DNA from: Photobacterium sanguinicancri
GTDB lineage: Bacteria > Pseudomonadota > Gammaproteobacteria > Enterobacterales > Vibrionaceae
Length of the DNA stretch: 64,000 bases
Assembly: GCF_024346675.1 (NCBI RefSeq)
Contig: NZ_AP024850.1
Coordinates: forward strand, 1,550,001 to 1,614,000
Reading direction: 5' to 3'
Shown here: one piece after another, positions 9,666-19,014 of the stretch
How positions within the stretch are numbered: the first letter of the stretch is position 1
Layout of the letters: each line of letters starts with the position of its first letter
Position numbers and translations under genes: made by a program
The notes under the pieces: generated by a model
Database searches by the model: none
What the model was told of the DNA's origin: nothing
The model's input: only the letters and a program-made list of their open reading frames with translations

Positions 9666-10100
9666 TCAGGATAAAATTATAGATAAGAAAATAGCTAGTA
9701 ATCCTGAAAGTGAAATAGCTATACCGTATGGCACACCTTTATCAAAAGGTGTTTTTTTGTTTTTTATAATACAGTATAAATACTCCATTGAAAGCTGCAC
9801 CCCACCGAAAAAACCAATCATTATGAAAAATAGCCAAATTACATCCCCATGTATTGCCAGAGACAGCGTTGAAATTAATTTTATATCACCACCACCTATA
9901 ATCTTTATCTTTGTTAAGAAAAAACCAATAACAAAGATTAGGAAAGATATTTTAATTGATTGGATAAAAAAACCATACTTGATAGATAAGCTAGAGCTTA
10001 ATAAGAAAACACATAGTATGGCTTTATTTGAAATTTTCCTATATTTGAAGTCAGAATAACAAATGATAGCACTTACAATAGTTAGAAGAAGGTAAATCAT
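9666..10100 (-). CDS. tadV: Tad prepilin peptidase (TadV/CpaA, A24 family)
   Basis: An inner-membrane aspartyl protease that cleaves the leader peptides of the Flp pilin and of the TadE/TadF pseudopilins. The 144-residue length is that of the short A24 peptidases without a methylase domain. Both catalytic aspartate motifs are visible: YSDFKYRKISN near residue 16 and GGGDIK near residue 70. The rest is hydrophobic with several transmembrane segments. Unlike the rest of the locus it lies on the minus strand, divergent from flp across about 220 bases that must hold both promoters. Confidence 0.92.
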   Translation of the reverse strand: MIYLLLTIVSAIICYSDFKYRKISNKAILCVFLLSSSLSIKYGFFIQSIKISFLIFVIGFFLTKIKIIGGGDIKLISTLSLAIHGDVIWLFFIMIGFFGGVQLSMEYLYCIIKNKKTPFDKGVPYGIAISLSGLLAIFLSIILS

Positions 10101-10317
10101 TATTTATTAATGTGTTATTGGCAATGTTTGCATTATACATTCTATAGTTGAAAATAGTACATCAAGCGTATTTCCTTTACTTATAATAATATAATTAATT
10201 ACAAGTCTATATTGTATAAATATGACTTATGCACCTATAATTTTTAAAAAATTGAATTTAAACCCTAAAGTTAGTAATTTGTATCCGTCTTTTAATGAAC
10301 AATTTATAGGTATTAAA

Positions 10318-10521
10318 ATGGTTACTGAAATTTATTTAAAAATTAAAAATCTTATCGCAGATTTTATTGAAGATGAAAGTGGTGTTACTGCTGTTGAGTA
10401 TGCTGTTATTGCAGTTGCTATGTCAGCTGTTCTGTTGGCTGTCTTTAAAACAGGAATGATGACTGAAATTTTGAATAATGCGATGACAGCAATTAAAGCC
10501 AATGTGGATGCTGCTAAGTAA
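10318..10521 (+). CDS. flp: Flp-type pilin
   Basis: The major subunit of the Tad pilus, 67 residues from ATG 10318; an upstream in-frame ATG at 10222 would add 32 residues not typical of Flp leaders. The prepilin cleavage site is visible as ESG followed by VTAVEYAVIAVA, with the conserved Glu at +5 and Tyr at +6 of the mature protein and a hydrophobic helix after it. The mature pilin would be about 46 residues. It is the first gene of the plus-strand Tad unit and is followed after about 50 bases by the rcpC-like gene. Confidence 0.93.
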   Translation: MVTEIYLKIKNLIADFIEDESGVTAVEYAVIAVAMSAVLLAVFKTGMMTEILNNAMTAIKANVDAAK

Positions 10522-10575
10522 TTGTTAAATTTAGTCGGTCAGTAAATGGCCGGCTTCAGATGGGTAAAGGTTGGG

Positions 10576-11352
10576 ATGAACAGAAAAATAATCTTATTAA
10601 CAGTTTTTGTAATACTTGCAAGTGTTATTTTCTACATCAAAGGAGTCATTTCAATCGAGGATGATAATAGTGTAGTTCAAGAGTCTCAAATTGAGTTAGT
10701 TAGCGTTTTTAAATTAAAAAATAGCGTACTTAAAACCCATAAAATTAAATCTTCAGACTATATTGTCTTTGATCTTGAAGAAAGCCAGGCCCGTAGCCAG
10801 GGATTGTTGCTTGTATCAAATGGCAAACTTGAATTAGGGAGCATTTACCGAAAAGATCTAGCAAAAGATAGTTTTATTTTATCGACTGATATTGCAAATC
10901 CCGAAGATGATGACTACATCTATTTATCTTTAGGAAAAGATAAAATACCTTATTACTATGAAGTTGAAAATAGTGGTGTTTTAGAAGCCATACCACTAGT
11001 TGTTGGAGATAGGGTGAGCTTCGTTGCTACAGCATCTTCAAATCTAAATATTAGAGAACAGGGCTATAGAGACCTTGGGACATTAGAAAGCCGAGTTATC
11101 ATTAGCAATGCAAAAATCATCAAAGTAAATAGATTTGAGAGTGTTGATGGTGGTGAGATTGAAGGTAAAAAACTCAGCATAATTATAGCATTAAGTTCTA
11201 GAGATGTGCTTAAGCTAGAAATGGCTCAGAAAATTTCAGAGGTGACACTTGTTCCATCGAATATTTCAAATAACTACATGTTTGTTGGGAGCAGCGATAT
11301 TGTAGACGGAATTCATGGTGTAAGAGAACTAAGGGCAGGGGTTGATGAATAA
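10576..11352 (+). CDS. rcpC: Tad pilus assembly protein RcpC/CpaB
   Basis: A periplasmic component thought to work with the RcpA secretin at the outer membrane. It has 258 residues from ATG 10576, chosen because a GG-rich binding site lies just upstream and a hydrophobic N-terminal anchor (IILLTVFVILASVIFYI) starts at once; an ATG at 10546 would add ten polar residues. A SAF-like segment near residues 45-100 (KTHKIKSSDY, then ESQARSQGLLLV) matches CpaB architecture. The 3' end overlaps the start of the secretin gene. Sequence conservation is low, so the call rests on gene order as well as on the domain. Confidence 0.82.
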   Translation: MNRKIILLTVFVILASVIFYIKGVISIEDDNSVVQESQIELVSVFKLKNSVLKTHKIKSSDYIVFDLEESQARSQGLLLVSNGKLELGSIYRKDLAKDSFILSTDIANPEDDDYIYLSLGKDKIPYYYEVENSGVLEAIPLVVGDRVSFVATASSNLNIREQGYRDLGTLESRVIISNAKIIKVNRFESVDGGEIEGKKLSIIIALSSRDVLKLEMAQKISEVTLVPSNISNNYMFVGSSDIVDGIHGVRELRAGVDE

Positions 11353-12685
11353 AAAATTAATATCATTCTTAGTGATAATATCGAGCATGATATTTTCTAT
11401 TCCGAATGGTTACTCTTCGGAAGTTTTTAGTCTTGATAAAGGATCCGCAAAGACAATTAGAGTTAAACGGAACATAAAAACTGTTTTCATTTCAAATCCA
11501 AAAATAGCGGATTATAAAGTAATTGATGAAAATAAAGTAGTAATATATGGTGTGGATGTTGGTGACGCATCTGTAATTGTTTATGACCGGTCAGGTAACG
11601 AGTTATATAATGCGGAACTTATAGTAAATAAAAGTCTACGCTTATTAAAACAAACAATTGTAGCTAGATATCCAGATGAAGAAATCTCGATAATGAATAT
11701 CGGTGAACAGGTAGTCTTAGATGGTTTGGTTAGTAGCGACGAAATAAAAAATAGTATTTATGATGCTGTTGGTACGATGTTAAAAAAAGAAAGGATAACA
11801 TCAGTCATTAAAATACATGATAAAAATGAAGGTGATGTTAATGGATTGGAGTACTCCGCTAAAAACACCTATGTAGGTATAATAAATAATCTTAAAGTAC
11901 TATCAACGAATCAAATTAACGTAAAGTTAACTGTGGCCGAGGTTTCAAGCTCATTTTTAACAAAACTAGGTGTTAAATATAGTGATGCTTTTTCAACAGA
12001 TACCGCAGGCACTATAGTTCAAAGTGTTTTAGATTTTACAGCAAAAGATATTGTAGCCATCATTTCAGCTAAAGGTGATGATAAAATAGGCCAAGTACTT
12101 GCAGAACCAAATTTATCTGTGATATCAGGTGAAAATGCAAGCTTTTTGGTTGGTGGTGAAATTCCGCTGGCTGTAAGAGATCGCGATGGTATCAAAATAA
12201 TCTATAAAGAATATGGCGTTAAACTCTCTATGGTCGCTAAAGTGACAGATAGCGATAATATTAGATTAACACTGATGCCTGAAGTTAGTTCATTAGATGA
12301 ATCATTTACACAAAATAATGCTTTCGCAAGCTTACCGTCATTAAAGACGAGACGGGCACAAACAACAGTGCAATTACAAGATGGTCAGAGCTTTGTATTA
12401 GCCGGATTATTAACAACAGAAGAGATGGAATCTCTTAGCCGAGTACCGGTACTTGGTGATATTCCTTTGCTAGGTGCATTATTTAGCCATACTGAATCAA
12501 ACAAAGTAAAAACAGAACTCATCATTGTTGCAACAGTTAATCTTGTAACACCTGTTAAATCTGAAAAAATTAAATTACCAAGTTATAGAAGCACTAATGA
12601 TCTCAAGAGATTGTTTAGAATAAATTTTACAAGCGAAGATAGTAAAGAATTAGAAAGTACGATTGAGAGCGGAGGGTTTAATTAG
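11345..12685 (+). CDS. rcpA: Tad secretin (RcpA/CpaC, type II/III secretion family)
   Basis: The outer-membrane ring through which the Flp pilus passes. It has 446 residues and a signal peptide (LISFLVIISSMIFSIPNGYSS). An N-terminal pilus-assembly domain (FSLDKGSAKTIRVKRNIKTV, about 25-95) and a BON-like segment precede the secretin core, which has VLAEPNLSVISGENASFLVGGEIP near residue 265 in two adjoining stretches and RVPVLGDIPLLGALF near 370. ATG 11345 overlaps the end of rcpC by 8 bases; a TTG directly before it is less likely. Confidence 0.92.
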   Translation: MNKKLISFLVIISSMIFSIPNGYSSEVFSLDKGSAKTIRVKRNIKTVFISNPKIADYKVIDENKVVIYGVDVGDASVIVYDRSGNELYNAELIVNKSLRLLKQTIVARYPDEEISIMNIGEQVVLDGLVSSDEIKNSIYDAVGTMLKKERITSVIKIHDKNEGDVNGLEYSAKNTYVGIINNLKVLSTNQINVKLTVAEVSSSFLTKLGVKYSDAFSTDTAGTIVQSVLDFTAKDIVAIISAKGDDKIGQVLAEPNLSVISGENASFLVGGEIPLAVRDRDGIKIIYKEYGVKLSMVAKVTDSDNIRLTLMPEVSSLDESFTQNNAFASLPSLKTRRAQTTVQLQDGQSFVLAGLLTTEEMESLSRVPVLGDIPLLGALFSHTESNKVKTELIIVATVNLVTPVKSEKIKLPSYRSTNDLKRLFRINFTSEDSKELESTIESGGFN

Positions 12686-13143
12686 TGAATAAGTCTATTT
12701 TTTTCATATTTGTTGGTTTGTTTTTGTCTGCATGCTCTAACACAAGTTTTGAAAATAAAGTTGAATATAAAAAAATTCAAGAAAAACTTGAATTTAATAT
12801 TGTCGATGAAAGTAAAGCTTTAGATCAAGTGGATGACTTTTTTAAAAAAATAAAGGATAAAAATAAAAAAACGAACATTGTTATAAGTTATAAAATAGAT
12901 AAAAGTTTCTTTGTTGATAAAGTGTCAAGAAGTTTGAAATCGAAAATGTTTGACATGAACGCAGTCAAAAAAATCGTTACGGATGACGATGTTCAAAAAG
13001 ACATACTCATATCAGCTACATATTTTGTTGTTGCTGATAAAAAATGTGGAATATTGGAAATTTCTTCAGCAGCACAATATAAATTTGGCTGTTCTTCGGA
13101 ATACAACAGAGCATTAAGCATTCTTAATGCACCAGTGAAATAA
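12685..13143 (+). CDS. Small Tad-locus lipoprotein (RcpB/CpaD-like)
   Basis: A 152-residue predicted lipoprotein starting with GTG at 12685, which shares one base with the secretin stop codon. The signal peptide ends in the lipobox LSAC. It is Lys-rich, and near the C-terminus has a CGIL...FGCSSEYN pattern with two cysteines and a following Asn, reminiscent of the conserved end of CpaD/RcpB pilus lipoproteins. In Tad loci a protein of this kind sits between the secretin and TadZ genes and helps the secretin assemble or gate. The assignment rests mainly on position; sequence similarity is weak. Confidence 0.7.
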   Translation: MNKSIFFIFVGLFLSACSNTSFENKVEYKKIQEKLEFNIVDESKALDQVDDFFKKIKDKNKKTNIVISYKIDKSFFVDKVSRSLKSKMFDMNAVKKIVTDDDVQKDILISATYFVVADKKCGILEISSAAQYKFGCSSEYNRALSILNAPVK

Positions 13144-13144
13144 A

Positions 13145-14341
13145 ATGAATTTAGACAATCTATTTAAATCATCATCGAATAAGGGTAAGTCTGGCATTAA
13201 AGAGCAAGACTTAATTATATCCGAATCAGCAGACATTATTTCTTCAATTGAAGAGATGTATGCAATTGAAGGTTTTTCAAAACCAATCTTTTCTAAAGAT
13301 ATGAAAGAGGATTTTTGGTCGGATAAAAGCTTAAAAATAAGAAATGTTATTATAGATCTTCGTGATAAAGAACATATTAATGAAACCATTTCAGAATTAT
13401 CGACAAAACTGAATGTTGATATTAGCATTATTGTCATCGGTAATTATGATTCGATAAAATTAAAAAGTCAATTGATGGCGCTTGGTGCAAACTATGTTCT
13501 TTGGGATAGTGAGCTGAATGAACTGCTGTCAGCAATATTGTCTGTAACTGGAAAAAAAGTTGCTACTGAAAATAAAAAAACTAGAATTGCAAAAAGAATA
13601 TTAATTCTTGCATCTAAAGGTGGTGTAGGCTTATCCACGATCAGTTCACTTTTGTGTTATGCGTTAGCAAAAGAATCGAATCTTAAAACACTAATGGTCG
13701 ACCATGATTCTGGTGCTCTTAATGCAGACATGTTTCTTGGAATTAAAGGGTTGAAAGTTAGACAAGAATCTAACGATCTAACAAATCGAGAGGTAGATAA
13801 TGCCATCGCTAAAACTTATCTAAGTAAGTCGATAGATAAACTCGACTATCTTATGCTAGAAAAAAACCCAGAGATTTCAAGCTGTCATTCAGAAACGCTA
13901 TATAATTTATCTAATACGCTAGTTGATGAGTATAACTTTATTATTGACTCAATGTCGCTATCAAGTTTTGATGAATTAGATAAAGCCACATTTCAAGAAC
14001 GTTACCATCGTGTATTCATTGTGTGTGAGCAATCAGTTTCTTCTTTACGTTCTTATAATTTGATTAAAAAACGTATTGATAAGTTGGAACACAAAATTGT
14101 ATTTAGCCAAACTCGACCGGCTAAAGATTATGTTATCCCGTTGGATAACGCGAAGGTTCGGATTAAGCAAAAAGAAAGTATTGATGTTTTTTACGAATCT
14201 GGCCTTGAAAAAGTCTTTGTTCATAAAGGACCTGATGGTGTGATGGAAACGAAATTTTCAGATCCTATTAGAGAGATTCTTTCTATCTTGACTGGAAAAA
14301 CTATCCAGCGTAAAAGAAAATTTAAGTTGTTTAATAAATGA
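13145..14341 (+). CDS. tadZ: TadZ/CpaE pilus localisation ATPase-like protein
   Basis: A cytoplasmic MinD/ParA-superfamily protein that marks the cell pole where the Tad machine assembles. Of 398 residues, the first 140 form a receiver-like domain, followed by a MinD-like domain with a deviant Walker A, ASKGGVGLSTISS, near residues 156-168. The lysine expected before Ser/Thr in a true P-loop is Leu; replacement at this place is common in TadZ and may mean weak or no ATP hydrolysis. It starts one base after the lipoprotein stop codon, and its stop overlaps the tadA start. Confidence 0.88.
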   Translation: MNLDNLFKSSSNKGKSGIKEQDLIISESADIISSIEEMYAIEGFSKPIFSKDMKEDFWSDKSLKIRNVIIDLRDKEHINETISELSTKLNVDISIIVIGNYDSIKLKSQLMALGANYVLWDSELNELLSAILSVTGKKVATENKKTRIAKRILILASKGGVGLSTISSLLCYALAKESNLKTLMVDHDSGALNADMFLGIKGLKVRQESNDLTNREVDNAIAKTYLSKSIDKLDYLMLEKNPEISSCHSETLYNLSNTLVDEYNFIIDSMSLSSFDELDKATFQERYHRVFIVCEQSVSSLRSYNLIKKRIDKLEHKIVFSQTRPAKDYVIPLDNAKVRIKQKESIDVFYESGLEKVFVHKGPDGVMETKFSDPIREILSILTGKTIQRKRKFKLFNK

Positions 14342-15603
14342 ATCAATTTAATTCAGTATATATCACTATACGTGACGAAATTTTTGATGCCCTTGATGCA
14401 TCTAGCTTGATTGAAATTAGCGCTTCTGATCTCGAAACTCAATTAAGAGATTCAGTGAATATTTTGATTGATAAGCGTCAATTTCAAGTATCTAATTTAC
14501 AAAGAGTAGACTTAGTAAAAGCGTTACTTGACGAGCTCAAAGGTTTGGGTCCACTTCAAACACTGATCGATAATGATAATATATCGGATATTATGATTAA
14601 CGGTCCACAAAATATTTTTATCGAGTTAAACGGTAAAATTGATAAATCCCCAGTTCAATTTGTTAATGAAAAGCAGCTTAACACTATAGCAAAACGTATT
14701 GCAGCTAATGTTGGGCGTCGTGTTGATGAGACTAAACCAATTTGTGATGCTAGGTTAGCTGACGGTAGTCGCGTAAATATAGTTATTCCACCGCTTGCGT
14801 TGGATGGTACGTCTATATCAATTCGTAAATTTAAAAAGCATAAAATCAAGCTTGAAAACTTGGTTGAATTTGGCGCTATGTCAGTTGAAATGGCAAAATT
14901 ACTTTCTATTGCTGCTCATTGCAAATGCAATATATTGATATCAGGTGGTACGGGATCTGGTAAGACAACGCTGCTAAATGCTATGTCAGGTTTTGCTGGA
15001 AATACAGATCGCATTGTAACAATAGAAGATGCTGCCGAATTACAATTACAACAACCTCATGTTGTTAGGTTGGAAACAAGGCAAGCAAGTATTGAAGGAA
15101 CGGGGGAAATAACGGCTCGTGATTTGGTCATCAACTCACTACGTATGAGGCCTGATAGAATTATTGTCGGTGAGTGTCGTGGTGGTGAAGCATTTGAGAT
15201 GTTGCAAGCAATGAATACAGGACATGATGGCTCAATGTCGACGCTTCATGCAAATACACCGAGAGATGCGATTGCAAGGGTTGAAAGTATGGTCATGATG
15301 GCGACAAGCAGTTTACCCCTTGAAGCAATAAGAAGAACAATTGTGAGTGCTGTAGATCTTATTGTGCAAGTAAAAAGACTACATGATGGCAGCAGGAAGG
15401 TTATTTTTATTTCAGAAGTTATGGGGCTGGAAGGTGATAATGTTGTCTTAGAAGATATCTTTAAGTTCGTAAATGATGGTACAACTGAAGATGGTAAAAT
15501 CGAAGGGAAATTTAAAACACCAGGACTTTCAACACGATCAGTAGTATACGAAAGAGCGAAGTTTTTTGGATTAGAGAACACGGTTCGTGAGATATTTCAA
15601 TGA
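14338..15603 (+). CDS. tadA: TadA/CpaF secretion ATPase
   Basis: The hexameric cytoplasmic ATPase powering Flp pilus extension (and, in Tad systems, probably retraction too). The 421 residues show Walker A GGTGSGKTT near 203, the Asp box RMRPDRIIVGECRGGEAFE and the His box GSMSTLHANTPRDA, all in CpaF form. It overlaps the end of tadZ by four bases (ATGA) and the start of tadB by four (ATGA), consistent with translational coupling. This is the best conserved gene of the locus and the safest anchor for its identification. Confidence 0.96.
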   Translation: MNQFNSVYITIRDEIFDALDASSLIEISASDLETQLRDSVNILIDKRQFQVSNLQRVDLVKALLDELKGLGPLQTLIDNDNISDIMINGPQNIFIELNGKIDKSPVQFVNEKQLNTIAKRIAANVGRRVDETKPICDARLADGSRVNIVIPPLALDGTSISIRKFKKHKIKLENLVEFGAMSVEMAKLLSIAAHCKCNILISGGTGSGKTTLLNAMSGFAGNTDRIVTIEDAAELQLQQPHVVRLETRQASIEGTGEITARDLVINSLRMRPDRIIVGECRGGEAFEMLQAMNTGHDGSMSTLHANTPRDAIARVESMVMMATSSLPLEAIRRTIVSAVDLIVQVKRLHDGSRKVIFISEVMGLEGDNVVLEDIFKFVNDGTTEDGKIEGKFKTPGLSTRSVVYERAKFFGLENTVREIFQ

Positions 15604-16514
15604 TTCTGTATTTTATTGCTTTATTATTCGCTCTAATAATTGTCTTACTGCTTTTAGAAAAAAGTAAGAAGGAAAAAATTGATAATTTTGTAGAGTTTGA
15701 TGGTGATTTTGAGGGTGTTAAAGGTGTAAAGTCGGTAATTGATTCAAATAAATTCGATATTACGTTGGCTTTTAAAATTAAGTACTTTATTAGTACGATA
15801 AAAGCCGACCTATCTCCAGAACCTTTAAAGTTATTATTGTTTTTTTTAATCGGTAGTGTAGTCTCTATCATTGCGGTTAATGAATTTATACTCCAGCAAG
15901 ATATAGTTTATTGCTTGATTATTGGTGAACCACTCCTTTTTATTATATTTATGATTAAAATACGTGAACTTAGGCATAAGCGCTTTCAGAATGATTTTCC
16001 TGATGCACTTAATATACTATCCGGTGCTTTATCGGCTGGCCAAAGTATTGTTCATGCTTTTGATTATGTTGGAAAGCAGCTAGATAATGAAGTTGGTCGC
16101 GAGTTTATGTTTATGGGCGAGAGGCTTTTAATTGGTGAAGACCCTGATGATGTGTTATTAAGAAGTAGCACGAAATTCCCCTATATTGAATACTTCTTTT
16201 TTGCCGCGACAATACGCTTAAATCTTAGTCGTGGTGGACAATTGAAAGATATAATAACGAAAATAAATCGCATAATGTTTGAATCTAGGGCTTTAGATAA
16301 AAAGAAATTTGCATTAACATCTGAAGCCCGAGGTTCAGCAAAGATAATCGCATGTTTGCCGGTTATTTTCCTTATTATTTTAAAATTAACAAGTCCAGAA
16401 AACTTCAATTTCGTTATGTACGAAGATGGAGGGAAACCAATTTTTTATTATGTTCTTATTAGTGAGTTAATCGGATTTTTTTGTATATCTTTGATTTTGA
16501 GAGGGGTTGATTAG
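15600..16514 (+). CDS. tadB: TadB inner-membrane platform protein
   Basis: One of two GspF-like inner-membrane proteins forming the Tad platform. The 304-residue product has an N-terminal transmembrane helix, a cytoplasmic stretch, two helices near 85-125, the T2SSF domain (FPDALNILSGALSAGQSIVHA near 137-157) and C-terminal helices. Its start overlaps tadA and its end is followed one base later by the preferred tadC start. Confidence 0.9.
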   Translation: MILYFIALLFALIIVLLLLEKSKKEKIDNFVEFDGDFEGVKGVKSVIDSNKFDITLAFKIKYFISTIKADLSPEPLKLLLFFLIGSVVSIIAVNEFILQQDIVYCLIIGEPLLFIIFMIKIRELRHKRFQNDFPDALNILSGALSAGQSIVHAFDYVGKQLDNEVGREFMFMGERLLIGEDPDDVLLRSSTKFPYIEYFFFAATIRLNLSRGGQLKDIITKINRIMFESRALDKKKFALTSEARGSAKIIACLPVIFLIILKLTSPENFNFVMYEDGGKPIFYYVLISELIGFFCISLILRGVD

Positions 16515-16515
16515 T

Positions 16516-17388
16516 GTGGGGGATTATGAATATATAGTAACAGCTTTTGTTGTGTTTATTGCAATGTTACTAACATATTTATGTATGATTGCTTGGGATA
16601 GTCTTCAGGCTAGATTGAAAATAAATAATGTTATTGGATCTAGTGATCAAGATCAAAAAAAGCTTAAGATGTTAAATAGTCTAGTGGGCGCTGTCAGCTT
16701 TAATCATATAGAAAACAAAAAAAAGCTTATTTCCGCAGGAATTTATAGTGATTTCATTGCTAAAACATATTATTTATTTAAGTTGGTTCCTTTGGGGTTA
16801 ATGTTAATATTAATATTTATTTTTTATCTAAGTTCAACTATAGATCTGATGTGGGCTGTTGTTTATTCTGTTTTTTCCGTTTTAATCATATTAATAGGCC
16901 CTGATGCATACATTTCAATGAGAGGCAAAAAGATAACAAAAAGAATCAGTGGTAGGCTACCTTTTTTACTCGATCTAATGAATGTATGTGTTCATACAGG
17001 GATGACTATTGAATCGAGCTTAGATTATCTTTCCAGGGAAATTTCAACAGTAGATGAAAACCTTGGTTATGTGGTTTATAAAACTGTTGAGCGTTCTAAA
17101 GTTGTTGGTATAGAAAAGGCAATTGATGAGTTTCATCAAATGGTTCCAACAAGTGAAGCACAAAGCTTTGCAATGACTTTAAAACAAAGTTTGCAATATG
17201 GTTCTTCTATAGGCCCGGTATTATCTTCATTAGCCAGTGATATTCGTGAAATAAACATCATGGATTTAGAAGAAAAAATCGGTAAGCTGGGTGCGAAAAT
17301 GTCAATACCATTGATTGTATTTATTATGATTCCAATTGTGGTTTTGATTGCAGCTCCAGGTATATTAAGGATGATTAGTGATGCATAG
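16516..17388 (+). CDS. tadC: TadC inner-membrane platform protein
   Basis: The second GspF-like platform protein, 290 residues from GTG 16516. This start is one base after the tadB stop and has AGAGGGG about 9 bases upstream; a TTG at 16507 would overlap tadB and is less well placed. An N-terminal membrane helix, a hydrophobic pair near residues 90-135, the T2SSF domain (RLPFLLDLMNVCVHTGMTIE) and a C-terminal helix (PLIVFIMIPIVVLIAAPGIL) are visible. It overlaps the start of tadD. Confidence 0.9.
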   Translation: MGDYEYIVTAFVVFIAMLLTYLCMIAWDSLQARLKINNVIGSSDQDQKKLKMLNSLVGAVSFNHIENKKKLISAGIYSDFIAKTYYLFKLVPLGLMLILIFIFYLSSTIDLMWAVVYSVFSVLIILIGPDAYISMRGKKITKRISGRLPFLLDLMNVCVHTGMTIESSLDYLSREISTVDENLGYVVYKTVERSKVVGIEKAIDEFHQMVPTSEAQSFAMTLKQSLQYGSSIGPVLSSLASDIREINIMDLEEKIGKLGAKMSIPLIVFIMIPIVVLIAAPGILRMISDA

Positions 17389-18496
17389 ATATAAAATTAT
17401 TATTCCTATTATTTTAATTATAAGTGGATGCTCAACAGCACTAGAAGCCGATAAAGAGTTACAAACTAAAGAGAATATCTTAATTAGTTCAAATGATAAA
17501 ACGCAACTAGTTCAATTTTATAAACAAAATTTGAAGGAAGACGATAGCTATAAATTGAAGCTAGTAAAAGTATATCTTGACTTGCGTGATGTTAAATCAG
17601 CAGAGCTTTATACAAATACATTCAATGATGATGATTATGAAAGCACTGAATATTTTTACACGATGGCTAGACTTAATTATTTAAAACAGAATTATGGTCA
17701 ATCTTTTATATTTTTGTCTGATTACAGAGATGAAGGAGGAGATGAAGCTAAGTATTATCATTTAAATGGAAAAGTGCTCGCTGAACAAAAGAGGTATGAC
17801 GAAGCTATTTCTTCTTTTGAGAAAAGTAGACAATCAGGAATGCTTGATAGCGAAGTATTAAATGATATTGGTGTTGTCTACATCATGAAAGAAGATTATC
17901 AACATGCTGTTGAAATTTTGTATGGTTTATATGTTAACAATCCTGCAGACAACAAACTCAGATCTAACTTGATACTAGCATCGATTAAGGCAGGCCGGAA
18001 TGATATTGCACTAGATGCACTAAAATATGTATATTCCGAAAGTGAAGCAAGAGAAAATTTAATCAAATTATCAAAAAAAATAAAGCCTAAAGACATAACT
18101 ATAAAACAAACAAGTGAGAATTTTAACTCTGCTAAAAAAAATAAATTTTTATCCAGTAAAGACAAGGTTAATAAATTAAAGGATAAAAGTGTTAGTGATA
18201 ATAAAATTTCAATAATAAAAAGCAAGGATGTCTTCAATTCGGAACTTATCATGATGCCTAAAAATAGAAAATTTAGAATCCAAGTTCTCGCAACTTACAA
18301 ACTCATTACACCTGAGTATTTAGAATATCTTAAAAATAATTATGGCGAAGTTTACTCGTATACTCATGAGTTATGGAATCGTTATTGTATTGGTGAATTT
18401 GAATCATTAGATAGTGCTAAAAACTTCATGTCTTCACTAAATATAAAAGGCGCCTTTGTAGTTGATTATACTAATAAAAAACATGTGAAATTATGA
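17381..18496 (+). CDS. tadD: TadD-like TPR lipoprotein with a C-terminal SPOR-like segment
   Basis: A 371-residue predicted lipoprotein; the signal peptide ends in the lipobox ISGC near residue 17. The central part has TPR-like repeats (GKVLAEQKRYDEAISSFEKS, then NDIGVVYIMKEDYQHAVEIL), as in TadD, which is needed for pilus assembly. A Lys-rich linker (about 235-285) leads to a C-terminal segment of about 70 residues that begins FRIQVLATY and ends with SLDSAKNFMSSLNIKGAFVV, the beta-alpha-beta pattern of SPOR peptidoglycan-binding domains. ATG 17381 is preferred to the preceding GTG. The gene overlaps tadC upstream and tadE downstream. Confidence 0.85.
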   Translation: MHRYKIIIPIILIISGCSTALEADKELQTKENILISSNDKTQLVQFYKQNLKEDDSYKLKLVKVYLDLRDVKSAELYTNTFNDDDYESTEYFYTMARLNYLKQNYGQSFIFLSDYRDEGGDEAKYYHLNGKVLAEQKRYDEAISSFEKSRQSGMLDSEVLNDIGVVYIMKEDYQHAVEILYGLYVNNPADNKLRSNLILASIKAGRNDIALDALKYVYSESEARENLIKLSKKIKPKDITIKQTSENFNSAKKNKFLSSKDKVNKLKDKSVSDNKISIIKSKDVFNSELIMMPKNRKFRIQVLATYKLITPEYLEYLKNNYGEVYSYTHELWNRYCIGEFESLDSAKNFMSSLNIKGAFVVDYTNKKHVKL

Positions 18497-19014
18497 AAAA
18501 AATTAGAGGTTCAATTTCAGTCGAGGTGGCATTAGGCTTACCTGTTCTTATTTTAACAGTTTTTGCATGGTTTGATTTATGTGTTATGAGTTATGCCTTT
18601 GCTGTGAGTGATCATGCACTTAATGTTGCTACTTCAGAAACAAAAAAACTTGGAAAAGTTGGGGGAGGAACAGCTGAAGATTATGAAGGCTATGTTGAGT
18701 CAGCATTAGCGACTAGCAGTGGTATTCTTTTTCCCCTTGTAGTAAAGGCAGATTCTGTGAAGACGGATGTTCACTATTTCAAAAATATCGACTCGTTATC
18801 AACATGTAGTGATAAATATAAAAATATAGATGATTGTCCTGGTGTTAATAAAAAACCAAAGAATATGGCTATAGCTATATATAGTCTCAGTTTTCAGTAC
18901 AAACCAGTATTTTCATACTTTTTAGAACCTATGAACATCAAACGTGAAGTTATTGCTATACAAGAATATGAACGCTGTAAGTTTAAGGTCGGTCCAGGAG
19001 ATCACTGTGAATAA
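18493..19014 (+). CDS. tadE: TadE-like pseudopilin
   Basis: A minor pilin-like protein of 173 residues. The N-terminal segment RGSISVEVALGLPVLILTVF has the TadE pattern: a short basic leader, a Glu shortly after the likely cleavage site, then a hydrophobic helix. It would be processed by TadV. A Cys-containing region follows (CSDKYKNIDDC) and may form a disulphide in the periplasm. It overlaps tadD by four bases (ATGA) and its last codons overlap the tadF start. Confidence 0.87.
   Translation: MKKIRGSISVEVALGLPVLILTVFAWFDLCVMSYAFAVSDHALNVATSETKKLGKVGGGTAEDYEGYVESALATSSGILFPLVVKADSVKTDVHYFKNIDSLSTCSDKYKNIDDCPGVNKKPKNMAIAIYSLSFQYKPVFSYFLEPMNIKREVIAIQEYERCKFKVGPGDHCE

Noticed and set aside
9757..10059. 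Plus-strand open frame of 100 codons opposite tadV
   Set aside because: tadV on the other strand has both catalytic aspartate motifs; this frame is its shadow.
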